A stretch of DNA of 61,059 nt, from contig NZ_QYBC01000027.1 of NCBI RefSeq assembly GCF_004137085.1, positions 1 to 61,059 on the forward strand. The letters are read 5' to 3'. The notes under the pieces were generated by a model. It was not told the DNA's origin, made no database searches, and saw nothing but the letters and a program-made list of their open reading frames with translations. Positions 8,841 to 17,727 of the stretch are shown here, piece by piece. The position numbers and the translations under genes were made by a program. Position 1 is the first letter of the stretch; the number at the start of each line of letters is the position of its first letter. The stretch is from Lichenibacterium ramalinae. Lineage in GTDB: Bacteria > Pseudomonadota > Alphaproteobacteria > Rhizobiales > Beijerinckiaceae.

Positions 8841-10127
8841 ATGAAGAAACGCCATCAGGTGCTGCTGCTGCTCTTCGTGGCCGGCATCATCAACTACCTC
8901 GACAGGTCGGCCCTGTCGGTGGCGGCACCGCTGCTGCAGAAGGATCTCGGCCTCTCGTCGGCCGACCTCGGCTTCGTGTTCTCGAGCTTCTTCGTCGGCT
9001 ACGCGGTCTTCAACTTCGTGGGAGGCTGGGCGGCGGACCGGTTCGGCGGCAAGCGCGTCTACGTCGCGTCGATGGCCGGCTGGTCGCTCTTCTGTGCGCT
9101 CACGGCCGCGGCGACCGGCCTCGCCTCGCTCCTCGTCATCCGCGTCCTGTTCGGGATGGGCGAAGGACCGCTGTCGGCGACCAACAACAAGATCGTGTTC
9201 ACCTGGTTCCCCAAACGCGAGGCGGCGAGCGCGGTGGGCATCGCCAATTGCGGGACGCCGCTCGGGGGCGCCATCGCGGGCCCGATCGTCGGCTTCGCGG
9301 CCCTGGCCTATGGCTGGCAAGCCGCCTTCGTGGCGGCGGGCCTGCTCGGCCTTCTCTGGCTCGTCGCCTGGCAGCTCGTCTCGTCCGAGACGCCGGCGAC
9401 CCATCCCACCATCTCGGACGGCGAGCGTCACGCCATCGCGGTGGACCGTGTCGAACCGAGCGCCGCGAGCGACGCCGTGCCGCTCGGCTACTACCTGCGC
9501 CAGCCGACCGTGCTGGCGACCGCCATGGCCTTCTTCGGCTACAACTACATCCTGTTCTTCTTCCTGACGTGGTTCCCGAGCTACCTGACGCAGGCGCGTC
9601 ACCTCAGCATCAAGGACATGAGCCTCGCCAGCGTGCTGCCCTGGGTTCTCGGGTTCGTCGGCCTCGCCCTCAGCGGGATCCTGTCCGACGCGATCTTCCG
9701 CCGGACCGGCCGGGCGCTGCAGGCGCGCAAGCTCGTCCTGTGCGTCTGCCTCGGCATCGCGGGCGTGTCGGTGGCGCTCGCCGGGCTCGTCGAGACGACC
9801 GGAAGCGCGCTGGCCCTGATGTCCTGCGCGGTGTTCTTCCTCTACCTCACCGGCGGAACATACTGGGCCATCATCCAGGACACGGTGCCGGGAGCCCGCA
9901 TCGGCAGCGTGGGGGGCTTCGTCCACGCTTTGGCCAATTGTGCCGGGATCATCGGCCCGACCGTCACGGGCCTCCTGGTGCAGGGCACGGGCGCCTTCAC
10001 CAGCGCGTTCGTGCTCGCCGGCGGGGTCGCGGCAGTGGGGGTCGCGGCAGTCGTCGTGTGCGTTCATCCGATCGCGGGCTCGGGAGGGCTCGAACCGGCG
10101 GCGTCCTATCGGCGTGCGACCGTCTGA
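8841..10127 (+). CDS. MFS transporter (anion:cation symporter / hexuronate type)
   Basis: 428 residues with about 12 membrane spans. The start INYLDRSALSVAAPLLQKDLG, the loop ADRFGGKRVY and the central GEGPLSATNNKIVFTWFP match the ACS family (ExuT/GudP-like) that carries hexuronates, glucarate and related anions. ATG 8841 has GGGGAGAAGG in front and marks the family N-terminus. It lies last in the sugar-acid operon and gives a proton-driven route beside the ABC importer. Transport of a sugar acid is inferred from subfamily and context. Confidence 0.88.
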   Translation: MKKRHQVLLLLFVAGIINYLDRSALSVAAPLLQKDLGLSSADLGFVFSSFFVGYAVFNFVGGWAADRFGGKRVYVASMAGWSLFCALTAAATGLASLLVIRVLFGMGEGPLSATNNKIVFTWFPKREAASAVGIANCGTPLGGAIAGPIVGFAALAYGWQAAFVAAGLLGLLWLVAWQLVSSETPATHPTISDGERHAIAVDRVEPSAASDAVPLGYYLRQPTVLATAMAFFGYNYILFFFLTWFPSYLTQARHLSIKDMSLASVLPWVLGFVGLALSGILSDAIFRRTGRALQARKLVLCVCLGIAGVSVALAGLVETTGSALALMSCAVFFLYLTGGTYWAIIQDTVPGARIGSVGGFVHALANCAGIIGPTVTGLLVQGTGAFTSAFVLAGGVAAVGVAAVVVCVHPIAGSGGLEPAASYRRATV

Positions 10128-10276
10128 TGGACGCGCGGCGCTCGCGTCGGCCCCGCGACCGGCGAGGGCCGCCGAGCCTTTCCGGAAAAGACCTGTGGCG
10201 TGCCCGGACCTTGCGCGGCCGACGGCCCGGCACGATCGGCGTCGGGGCTCGTGTCGAGCCGTCCCTGGACTGGCAC

Positions 10277-10326
10277 CGGCCTTCTCGGAACCGCCTCGGC
10301 GGTTCCAAGCCGTGAACTGCTCTCGA
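10277..10326. repeat. Dispersed palindromic repeat, copy 1 (hairpin 10287-10306)
   Basis: The core is a perfect hairpin GGAACCGCC-TC-GGCGGTTCC between conserved flanks (CGGCCTTCTC before; AAGCCGTGAACTGCTCTCGA after). A second copy with nearly the same flanks but a compensated stem lies at 47778-47829. This copy sits between the convergent ends of the MFS gene and the Gfo/Idh gene, a typical place for REP-like elements or bidirectional terminators. The rest of the 10128-10386 gap shows no gene. Confidence 0.6.
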
Positions 10327-10386
10327 CGCGCGTCGGCAAAGCGAAAACAGCCTCGCCGCCCATCACGGCGCGAGCGGTCGCGCCTA

Positions 10387-11568
10387 TCAGACGGGTTCGT
10401 CGCCGGCGCTTGCCGGTCCCAGCCGCGTCCATGATCCTCCCGCGGTCGAGGAGCGAACGGCAGCGTCGATGAACGCGAGGCCGGCGACGCCGTCCGTCAC
10501 GGACGGAAACGGCGGCTCGCCCGGGGCCGACGACCCGGTCCGCGCCGCCACGATCGCGTCCGCGGCATCGGAGTAGATGGTGGCGAAACCTTCGAGATAG
10601 CCTTCCGGGTGGCCGGCCGGCACGCGGGAGGCCCGCCGATTGGCCTCGCCGGCCCCTGCGCCGTTGCGGGTGAGGATCTGCCGGACGCCGCCGAGCGGCG
10701 TGTAGGCGAGCCGGTTCGCGTCGCTCTGGCACCAGTCGAGCCCGCCCGCCGTGCCGTAGACGCGCAGTCGGACCTCGTTCTCCTCGCCCACCGCGACCTG
10801 GCTGGCCCAGAGCGCCCCGCGCGCGCCGCCGGCGTAGCGCAGCATGGCCCTGACGTCATCGTCGAGCCGTCGCCCCGGCACGAAGGTGGTCAGCTCGGCG
10901 CTGACCTCCTCGGCGGCAAGGCCCGTCACGAAGGCGGCGAGGTTGAAGGCATGGGTCCCGATATCTCCGATGCAGCCGCCGGCCCCGGCCCTGGCGGGAT
11001 CGGTGCGCCAGCCCGCCTGCTTGTTGCCGGTGTCCTCGAAGGGCTCGGCGAGCCAGTCCTGGGCATATTCGACCTGCACGACCCGAAGGGTGCCGAGCTT
11101 CCCCGCGCGGACCATCTCACGGGCCTGCCGCACCATCGGGTAGCCGGTGTAGTTGTGGGTGAGGGCGAAGACGAGGCCGGAGCGGCGGGCGTGGTCGGCG
11201 AGGGCGCGGGCCTCCTCCAGCGTCGTCGTCAGCGGCTTGTCGCAGATGACGTGGATGCCGGCGTCGAGGAAGGCGTGGGAGGCGGCGGCATGGAGGTGGT
11301 TCGGCGTGACGATCGACACCGCCTCGATGCCGTCGGGGTGGGCGGCCTCCTCCCGTGCCATGCTGGCGAAGTCGGGATAGGAACGGGCGAGTCCGAGCGC
11401 CGCGGCCGAGCGGGCGGATTTGTCCGGAGTGGAGGACAGCGCGCCTGCCACGAGGTCGTAGCGGTCGTCGAGCCGCGCCGCGATGCGGTGCACGGCGCCG
11501 ATGAAGGCGCCCTCGCCGCCGCCCACCATGCCGAGCCGGATGCGCCGGCCGTCGTGCTTGACTGTCAT
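10387..11568 (-). CDS. Gfo/Idh/MocA family oxidoreductase
   Basis: 393 residues. The N-terminal Rossmann domain opens with [17 protein letters not shown]. The family motif EKP-like [12 protein letters not shown] (about 113-124) carries the catalytic-region lysine, and the C-terminal alpha/beta domain contains [20 protein letters not shown] with the conserved D and H. These enzymes oxidise, reduce or epimerise sugars and inositols with NAD(P). It is the distal gene of the LacI-controlled operon, next to a TIM-barrel isomerase-like gene, so it probably acts on keto-sugar intermediates. Confidence 0.88.
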   Translation of the reverse strand: MTVKHDGRRIRLGMVGGGEGAFIGAVHRIAARLDDRYDLVAGALSSTPDKSARSAAALGLARSYPDFASMAREEAAHPDGIEAVSIVTPNHLHAAASHAFLDAGIHVICDKPLTTTLEEARALADHARRSGLVFALTHNYTGYPMVRQAREMVRAGKLGTLRVVQVEYAQDWLAEPFEDTGNKQAGWRTDPARAGAGGCIGDIGTHAFNLAAFVTGLAAEEVSAELTTFVPGRRLDDDVRAMLRYAGGARGALWASQVAVGEENEVRLRVYGTAGGLDWCQSDANRLAYTPLGGVRQILTRNGAGAGEANRRASRVPAGHPEGYLEGFATIYSDAADAIVAARTGSSAPGEPPFPSVTDGVAGLAFIDAAVRSSTAGGSWTRLGPASAGDEPV

Positions 11569-11593
11569 GGTCGTATGTCGCTTCCGGTTCGGG

Positions 11594-12652
11594 TCAATCG
11601 AGGCCCAGCATGCGGCGGTTCCGCCCCTCGTCGGGAGCCGACCCGGCGAAGTCGTCGAAGGCGCGCTCCGTCACCCGAATGATGTGGGCCGCGATGAAGG
11701 CCGCGCCCTCTCGCGCGCCGTCCTCCGGGTGCTTCAGGCAGCACTCCCATTCGAGCACAGCCCAGGACGCGTAGCCATGCTGCGCGAGCTTCGCGAAGAT
11801 GCCGCCGAAGTCGACCTGCCCGTCGCCGAGCGAGCGGAACCGCGCCGCGCGCTCGATCCAGGGCCGGAAGCCCGAATAGAAGCCCTGCCGTCCCGTCGGG
11901 TTGAACTCGGCGTCCTTGACGTGGAAGGCGCGGATCCGCTCGTGGTAGATGTCGATGAAGGCGAGGTAGTCGAGGCCCTGCAGCAGGAAATGCGACGGGT
12001 CGTAGTTGATGGCGAGCCTCCGGTGCCCGCCCGCCGCCTCGAGGAACTGCTCGAAGGTCGCGCCGTCGAAGACGTCTTCGCCCGGATGCAGCTCGAAGCA
12101 GAGGTCGCAGCCGTTCTCGTCATAGGCGTCGAGGATCGGCCGCCAGCGGCGCGCCAATTCGGTGAAGCCCGTCTCGACGAGGCCGGCCGGGCGCTGCGGC
12201 CACGGGTAGACAAAGGGCCAGGCCAGCGCCCCCGTGAAGGAGACGCTGGCGTCGAGCCCGAGCCGGCGCGACGCCCGTGCCGCCATCGTCACCTGCCCGA
12301 CCGCCCAGGCCTGTCGGGCTCGCGGGTCGCCCCGCAGGCTTTCGGGCGCGAAGGCGTCGAAGGCCGCGTCATAGGCCGGGTTCACGGCCACGAGCTGGCC
12401 CTGCAGATGCGTCGAAAGCTCGGTGATGGCGAGCCCATGCGCCGCCACCGTCCCGGCGATCTCGTCGCAGTAGGTCTGCGATTCCGCGGCGCGCGCGAGG
12501 TCGAACAGGCGCCGGTCCCAGGTCGGGATCTGCACGCCCTTGTAGCCGAGTGCCGCCGCCCAGCCGCAGATCCCGTCGAGCGTGTCGAAGGGGGCGGCAT
12601 CGCCGGCGAACTGGGCCAGGAACAGGCCGGGGCCTTTCAGGGTGGTGGGCAT
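11594..12652 (-). CDS. Sugar phosphate isomerase/epimerase-like TIM-barrel protein
   Basis: 352 residues of the AP-endonuclease-2-like barrel family (IolE/DTE class). Likely metal ligands are the glutamate in CFELHPGEDVF, the aspartate and histidine in YDPSHF, the HVKDAEF histidine and the late glutamate in LEWECCL. The chosen start ATG 12652 has GGGAGCCTCC just before it; a longer open frame upstream encodes only low-complexity Arg/Pro. In glycoside-3-oxidation loci such proteins act on 3-keto-glycosides or isomerise keto sugars; that role is inferred from the GMC/subunit-3 pair upstream. Confidence 0.85.
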   Translation of the reverse strand: MPTTLKGPGLFLAQFAGDAAPFDTLDGICGWAAALGYKGVQIPTWDRRLFDLARAAESQTYCDEIAGTVAAHGLAITELSTHLQGQLVAVNPAYDAAFDAFAPESLRGDPRARQAWAVGQVTMAARASRRLGLDASVSFTGALAWPFVYPWPQRPAGLVETGFTELARRWRPILDAYDENGCDLCFELHPGEDVFDGATFEQFLEAAGGHRRLAINYDPSHFLLQGLDYLAFIDIYHERIRAFHVKDAEFNPTGRQGFYSGFRPWIERAARFRSLGDGQVDFGGIFAKLAQHGYASWAVLEWECCLKHPEDGAREGAAFIAAHIIRVTERAFDDFAGSAPDEGRNRRMLGLD

Positions 12653-12669
12653 GGAGGCTCCCGTCCGTT

Positions 12670-12783
12670 TCACTGCGGCGGCTGCAGGACGCCGCGGTCG
12701 ATCGACCCGGCCATGGCGCGAGCGGCGGCGGCGTCGGGGTGGATGCCGGCGGCGGCGAGGAGCCTCGGGTGGCGGCGTGTCAT
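12670..12783 (-). CDS. Possible 37-residue small protein, coupled to GMC gene
   Basis: An ATG at 12783 overlaps the GMC stop codon (ATGA) and opens a 37-residue frame (MTRRHPRLLAAAGIHPDAAA...) that fills almost the whole gap before the next gene. The overlap and length suggest a coupled small ORF, but it has no recognisable domain and could be chance in such GC-rich DNA. Confidence 0.25.
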   Translation of the reverse strand: MTRRHPRLLAAAGIHPDAAAARAMAGSIDRGVLQPPQ

Positions 12784-14435
12784 GACGATGTCCTCGCCGA
12801 GGGGGCGCCGCGCCGGGCCACGATATGCTCGGCGACGCGCCAGGCATTGGCCATGATGGTCAGCGTCGGGTTGGCGCCGGTGCCGGTCGGGAAGGGCGAG
12901 CCGTCCACGGCATAAAGGTTCGGCACCGCATGGGCGCGACACCAGCGGTCGAGCACCGACGTATCGGGGTCGTCGCCCATCCGCGCCGTGCCGTGCTGGT
13001 GCGAACAATTGCCCGTCACCCGGTCGGCGTAGACCTTTGTCACGGATCGGGCGCCGCTGGCTTCCAAGATGTCGGCGCCGCGGTCGATGAGGTAGCGGCC
13101 TTGCGCGAGGTCGTTGGCGTGAGGCTTCAACGTGGTGCGGGCCACCGGCAGCCCCCAGGCGTCGACGAGGCTGTCGTCGAGGTCGATGCGGTTGGAATGC
13201 TGGGGCATGTCGTGCAGCACCATGGCGACGGCGAGGGAGTGCGAGTAATGCTCGCGGTCGATGCGCTTGGCTTCCGCACCCCAGGCTGGCGTGCCGGGCA
13301 GGCGCCAGTTGATGGGCAGCGGGATGCCGACGCCCGCCACGGCGATATGCCCACCGCTGACGAAGCCACGCGCGGCGTCGTGGCCGTAGTGCTGGAACGT
13401 CGAGGCGCTGACATAGCCGCCCCCGGCCCAGGCATAGACGGGGTCGTCGTAGAGGCCCACGGCCGCCGAATATTCGTGGAACGTGACGTTGCGGCCGACG
13501 AGGTCGGAATCGTTGGCGAGGCCGTTCGGAAAGCGTCCCGAGCGCGACAGCAGCATCAGGCGCGCCGTCTCCATGGCGCCGCAGGCGAGGATGAAGACGT
13601 CGGCTTCCTGCTCGAACACGCCGCCGTCCTCGTCCTGGTAGACGGCGGCCCGGATCCTGCCGTCGCCGTCGAGCACCAACTCGCCGACGGTGCTGTTCGG
13701 TCTCAGGTCGTAATTGCCGGTCGCGACCGCGTCCGGCACGAAGACGTTGAGCGCCGAGGACCGCGTCCCCGTCGGGTCGCCGTGCTGCTGCGCGAAGGCC
13801 GACACCACGGTGGCGCGCCGTCCGTTGAAGGGGCGCGACAGGGCCGCCTGCGGGGTCGGGAAGGAGTTCCAGCCGAGCGCGTCGCAACCCTGCCGGAACT
13901 TCTGCGCGTAGCGCGACACCGGCATGGGGGGACAAGGATAGCCGCCGGAGCGGTGCGACTCGAAGGCGTTGGCGCCGGCCTCGCCCGACACGCCGAAGGC
14001 CCACTCGACCTTGAGGTAATAGGGTTCGAGCTCGTCGTAGGTGATGGGCCAGTCGGCCAGCGATGCGCCCGGCAGGTCGCCCGCGACCGTCCGCATGCGG
14101 AAGTCGTCGGCGGTGAAGCGCGGCAGCCAGCCCTGCCAGTGGACCGTGCCTCCCCCCACCATCTGCGGCACGGGGCAGAACATCTCCTCGCGCGCCGCAT
14201 CGTCCTCGGTTTCGCGCCAAGTGCGCGGGTTGAGGAGCGGGTCCGGCCACAGGTTGTAGCGGTTGATGTTGGCGAGTTCATCGCCCCCGAAACTTTCCCG
14301 CCGGCGCCACGGGCCCTTCTCCAGGGCCACCACCTTCACGCCGGCCTCGCACAGGACCTTGGCGGCGGCGGCGCCCGAGGCACCCGCGCCGATGATGCAG
14401 ACGTCGGCCCGTCGCGGCTTGGTTTCAAAGGCCAT
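12780..14435 (-). CDS. GMC family oxidoreductase (glycoside/sugar dehydrogenase large subunit)
   Basis: 551 residues. An FAD-binding Rossmann motif ADVCIIGAGASGAAAAKVL opens the protein. GMC elements include GGGTVHWQGWLPRF. The C-terminal GMC_oxred_C domain has SHQHGTARMGDDP and NLYAVDGSPFPTGTGANPTL, with the active-site histidine region. The sequence resembles the large subunits of membrane sugar dehydrogenases (gluconate 2-, sorbitol and glucoside 3-dehydrogenases). Its ATG overlaps the end of the subunit-3 gene by 11 nt. No Tat or Sec signal is visible on either subunit, and no cytochrome subunit is present, so the location and electron acceptor are open. Confidence 0.9.
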   Translation of the reverse strand: MAFETKPRRADVCIIGAGASGAAAAKVLCEAGVKVVALEKGPWRRRESFGGDELANINRYNLWPDPLLNPRTWRETEDDAAREEMFCPVPQMVGGGTVHWQGWLPRFTADDFRMRTVAGDLPGASLADWPITYDELEPYYLKVEWAFGVSGEAGANAFESHRSGGYPCPPMPVSRYAQKFRQGCDALGWNSFPTPQAALSRPFNGRRATVVSAFAQQHGDPTGTRSSALNVFVPDAVATGNYDLRPNSTVGELVLDGDGRIRAAVYQDEDGGVFEQEADVFILACGAMETARLMLLSRSGRFPNGLANDSDLVGRNVTFHEYSAAVGLYDDPVYAWAGGGYVSASTFQHYGHDAARGFVSGGHIAVAGVGIPLPINWRLPGTPAWGAEAKRIDREHYSHSLAVAMVLHDMPQHSNRIDLDDSLVDAWGLPVARTTLKPHANDLAQGRYLIDRGADILEASGARSVTKVYADRVTGNCSHQHGTARMGDDPDTSVLDRWCRAHAVPNLYAVDGSPFPTGTGANPTLTIMANAWRVAEHIVARRGAPSARTSS

Positions 14436-15084
14436 CGTGGAATTCCTTGACCTTCTCGGCCTCGCCCTCGGCGAAGTAGCGCAACGTCGTGTAGGTGCCG
14501 TCGTGCACCGCCTTCAGGGAGGCCGGCCCGGGAAAGCCGATCACGTCCCAGCCGACCCGTCCGCGGTTGCCGCCGTAGATCGGGTCCGCGTAGAAGCCCT
14601 GGCGCGTGTGGGTGACGAGCAGCGGCAGGAAGTCGAGGTCGGTCTCGGTCGAGGTCTGCTGCAGCGCCGGCTCGGCCGACACGGGACCGGCGAGCCCGGT
14701 CGATACCGTCGCGGTGGTGGGGGCGGCAGCCGCGTCGCGCTCGACGGCGCGCAGGACCTCGTCCTGCCGCTCGGGATCGAGGCTCGCGAAGTCGCGCGCG
14801 CCGAGGCCTTCGGCGCGCGCGTCGAGGTCGCGGATGCCGTCGGCGTATTTGGTCCGCATGATGTCGAGGCGCGTCTGCCACGCCCGCGCGCTGCGGCCCT
14901 CCAGCACCTCGAAGCCGGAACCGTCGGGCTTGGCGAACAGGTAGTCGAGGCCCGACAGGGTGCGCTCGAGGAAATCGATGCAGCCCGCCTCGCGGGCGCC
15001 GGGCGTGTCGTCCGTCGGGATGATGCGCGCCATGGCGGCCTCGATCGTCGAGCGCTGGTGGGGGTCGAAGAACGTGTCGGGCAT
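14425..15084 (-). CDS. Gluconate 2-dehydrogenase subunit 3 family protein
   Basis: 219 residues. It matches the small-subunit family that accompanies GMC dehydrogenases: an N-terminal FDPHQRSTIEAAMARIIPTD, a central LDYLFAKPDG-like stretch and a C-terminal TRQGFYADPIYGGNRGRVGW with IGFPGP. In known complexes this subunit escorts the flavoprotein and usually carries a twin-arginine signal; here no RR motif is seen at the N-terminus, suggesting a cytoplasmic version. It lies upstream of and overlaps the GMC gene. Confidence 0.88.
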   Translation of the reverse strand: MPDTFFDPHQRSTIEAAMARIIPTDDTPGAREAGCIDFLERTLSGLDYLFAKPDGSGFEVLEGRSARAWQTRLDIMRTKYADGIRDLDARAEGLGARDFASLDPERQDEVLRAVERDAAAAPTTATVSTGLAGPVSAEPALQQTSTETDLDFLPLLVTHTRQGFYADPIYGGNRGRVGWDVIGFPGPASLKAVHDGTYTTLRYFAEGEAEKVKEFHDGL

Positions 15085-15132
15085 GATGGCTCCGGCTCGT
15101 GGGGAGAGAAGGATCGGACGGGAGGAAGGTCG

Positions 15133-16101
15133 TCAGCGCTTGCGGGTCTGGCTGATCGCCACCGCGACGATGATGATGGCGCCGCGCGCGATGAGCTGCT
15201 GCGAGAATTCCAGCCCCATCAGCACGAGGCCGTTGTTGATGAGGCCGATCAGCAGCGCGCCCATGATCGAGCCCACCACCGTGCCGGCCCCGCCGAACAG
15301 GCTGGTGCCGCCCAGCACCGCCGCGGCGATGACCGACAGCTCGTCGCCTTCGCCGAACTGGAAGCGGCCCGAGTGGAGGCGGCCCGCGTAGAGCATGCCG
15401 GCCAGCGCCGCCGCGACCGACGACAGCATCAGCACCTTGAACTTGATCGCAGCCGTGTCGACGCCCGAATAGCGCGCCGAGGTCTCGTTGCCGCCCGTCG
15501 CCAGCACGCGCCGCCCGAAGGTGGTCCGCCGCAGCACCACATGCCCGACCGCGCCGACGGCGACCATCCACAGCAGCAGGCTCGGCACCGGGCCGAGGTT
15601 GCCGCCGCCGAACACCGCCGCATAGGGCTTGTCCAGGATGGGGATCGCCGCCGTGGCGCTGATCCACATGGCGACGCCGCGCGCGATGCCCATCATGGCC
15701 AGCGTCGTCAGGAAGGACGGGATGCCGATGCCGGTGGTGAGCCAGCCGTTGACCGCGCCCACCGCCACGCCCGTGCCGATGCCGCACAGGATGCCGCCCG
15801 CGACCCCGAAGTGGTCCATCCCCATGGCGGTGGCGACCGAGGCCAGGCCCGCGACGGCGCCCACCGACAGGTCGATCTCGGCCGTCCCGAGCACGAACGT
15901 CATGGCGACCGACACGACCGCGATGATGGCGGTCTGGCGCACGATGTTCAGGAGGTTGTTGGGGTCGAGGAAGCCCCGGTCGCCCAGCGTGGCGGCGAAG
16001 ACGGCGAAGATCACCACGAAGCCGATGTAGATGATGAACTCGCGCCAGGCGGCCAGCGGCGATGGCCCCTTGCGGGCGGGAACGGCTGCGGCGTCGGTCA
16101 T
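15133..16101 (-). CDS. Sugar ABC transporter permease (RbsC-like)
   Basis: 322 residues with about 8-10 membrane spans. The BPD_transp_2 signature appears as GTAEIDLSVGAVAG, and the late loop LGGTSLFGGAGTVVGSIMG is typical of ribose-type permeases. Its start overlaps the ATPase stop by 4 nt (16098-16101). It is the only permease of this importer, so it probably forms a homodimer, unlike the two-permease importer at 6073-8018. Confidence 0.92.
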   Translation of the reverse strand: MTDAAAVPARKGPSPLAAWREFIIYIGFVVIFAVFAATLGDRGFLDPNNLLNIVRQTAIIAVVSVAMTFVLGTAEIDLSVGAVAGLASVATAMGMDHFGVAGGILCGIGTGVAVGAVNGWLTTGIGIPSFLTTLAMMGIARGVAMWISATAAIPILDKPYAAVFGGGNLGPVPSLLLWMVAVGAVGHVVLRRTTFGRRVLATGGNETSARYSGVDTAAIKFKVLMLSSVAAALAGMLYAGRLHSGRFQFGEGDELSVIAAAVLGGTSLFGGAGTVVGSIMGALLIGLINNGLVLMGLEFSQQLIARGAIIIVAVAISQTRKR

Positions 16102-17660
16102 CGGTCGGGCCCTCCCCGGGCTTCCTGCATGGCTTGGTTGAGCTTCTGTTCGGCGTGCTGGAGGGCGTCGACCGGGTCCGGGTTCTCCGGATCGTCGAGC
16201 TCGTGGCGGGCGATGTCGCGCACCACGCGCCCGTCCGACATGACCAGGATGCGGTCGCAGGCGGCCAGCAGCTCCTGGAGTTCGGAGGACAGGACCAGCA
16301 CGGCCTTGCCGGAGCGGGCGAGGTCGCGGATCAGCGTCACGATCTCGGACTTCGAGCCGATGTCGATGCCCGCCGTGGGCTCGTCAAGGATGAGCACGTC
16401 CGGCTCGGTGGCGAGCCACTTCGCGATGACGACCTTCTGGGCGTTGCCGCCGGACAGCGTCCTGACCGCGGCACGGCGCGAATCCGTCTTGATGCGCAGC
16501 CGCTTGATCGCCGCCTCGGCGAGCGCCGCCACCCGGCCGCGATCGACGAGGCCGCCCTTCGACACCGCGCCGAGGTTCGGCAGGGCGATGTTGTTCTCGA
16601 CCGAGTGGAAGGCCACGAAGCCCTGGCGGGCGCGGTCCTCCGGCACCAGCGCGATGCCGGCTCTGATCGCGTCGCGCGGGCTCGCGATGGTGACGGGCCG
16701 CCCCCTGACGCGGATCTCGCCCGAGGCAGCCGGCTGCACACCGCAGAGCAGCCGCGCCAAGGACGACCGGCCCGAGCCGAGCAGCCCCGCCACGCCGACG
16801 ACCTCGCCGCGGTGCAGCGCGAGATCGACGTTTCGCGGCTTCGCCGCGCCCGACAGGCCCCGGGCCTCGAGCAGCGCCTCGCCGACCGCGGCCGCGCCCC
16901 GCGCCACATCGGAGAAGCCGCGCGAGCGCCGGCCGATGATGGCGGCGATCATGCTGTCGAGCGTGAAGTCCGCGAGCGGCGCCGTGACGACGTGCACCCC
17001 GTCGCGCAGCACCGTGGCACGGTCCGCGATGCGGAAGATCTCGTCCATGCGGTGCGACACGTAGACGATCGCGACCCCGCGCGAGCGGAGCTGGCGCACG
17101 TAGTCGAACAGCCGCGTCACCTCGTCGACCGACAGCGCCGTCGTCGGCTCGTCGAGCACCAGGACCTTGCAGGGCTGGGAGGTCGCCTTGACGATCTCGG
17201 TGAGCTGGCGGTGCCCGGCGGGGATGTCGGCGACGCGCCGGGTCGGGTCGATGTCGACCCCCATGGCGGCGAACAGCTTCCGGCTGCTGGCGATCAGCGC
17301 CCGGTCGTCGATCAGGGCGCCGCGCTTGATCTCCCGGTCGAGGAAGACGTTCTGGGCGACGGTGAGCGTCGGCACGAGGCTCATCTCCTGGAACGCCATG
17401 GCGACGCCCGCGGCGCGCGCGGCCTCGGCCGTGAAGGTGGTGAGCGGCACCCCGCCGATCGCCACCGCGCCGGAGGTCGGCGGCTGCACGCCGCGCAGGA
17501 TCTTCAGGATGGTGGACTTGCCGGCGCCGTTCTCGCCGAGCAGCGCGTGGACTTCGCCGGGCCGCACGTCGAGGCTGACGCCGTCGAGGGCCCGCACGCC
17601 GCCGAAATGTTTCGAAACGTCGGTCATGCGGACGGCATCGGGGAGGGCTGTCGCGGTCAT
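16098..17660 (-). CDS. Sugar ABC transporter ATP-binding protein (RbsA-like)
   Basis: 520 residues with tandem nucleotide-binding domains. The first has Walker A LGENGAGKST and Walker B VLVLDEPTTALS. The second has the altered A-loop GLLGSGRSS, the signature LSGGNAQKVVIAKWLA and Walker B VLILDEPTAGID. ATG 17660 is set before ALPDAVRMTDVSKHFGG, where family similarity begins; a longer frame upstream is low-complexity. It forms one importer with the permease downstream and the binding protein upstream. Confidence 0.92.
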   Translation of the reverse strand: MTATALPDAVRMTDVSKHFGGVRALDGVSLDVRPGEVHALLGENGAGKSTILKILRGVQPPTSGAVAIGGVPLTTFTAEAARAAGVAMAFQEMSLVPTLTVAQNVFLDREIKRGALIDDRALIASSRKLFAAMGVDIDPTRRVADIPAGHRQLTEIVKATSQPCKVLVLDEPTTALSVDEVTRLFDYVRQLRSRGVAIVYVSHRMDEIFRIADRATVLRDGVHVVTAPLADFTLDSMIAAIIGRRSRGFSDVARGAAAVGEALLEARGLSGAAKPRNVDLALHRGEVVGVAGLLGSGRSSLARLLCGVQPAASGEIRVRGRPVTIASPRDAIRAGIALVPEDRARQGFVAFHSVENNIALPNLGAVSKGGLVDRGRVAALAEAAIKRLRIKTDSRRAAVRTLSGGNAQKVVIAKWLATEPDVLILDEPTAGIDIGSKSEIVTLIRDLARSGKAVLVLSSELQELLAACDRILVMSDGRVVRDIARHELDDPENPDPVDALQHAEQKLNQAMQEARGGPDR

Positions 17661-17727
17661 GGGGACGTCTCGGTATGGGGAAATCCTGCCGGCCCTCCTT
17701 CCGTGCGGAAGCAGGGCCGGCGCCGCC

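Noticed and set aside
12825-14450. A 541-codon plus-strand frame opposite the GMC gene
   Set aside because: It is a composition shadow; the minus strand encodes a complete GMC oxidoreductase with FAD and active-site motifs.
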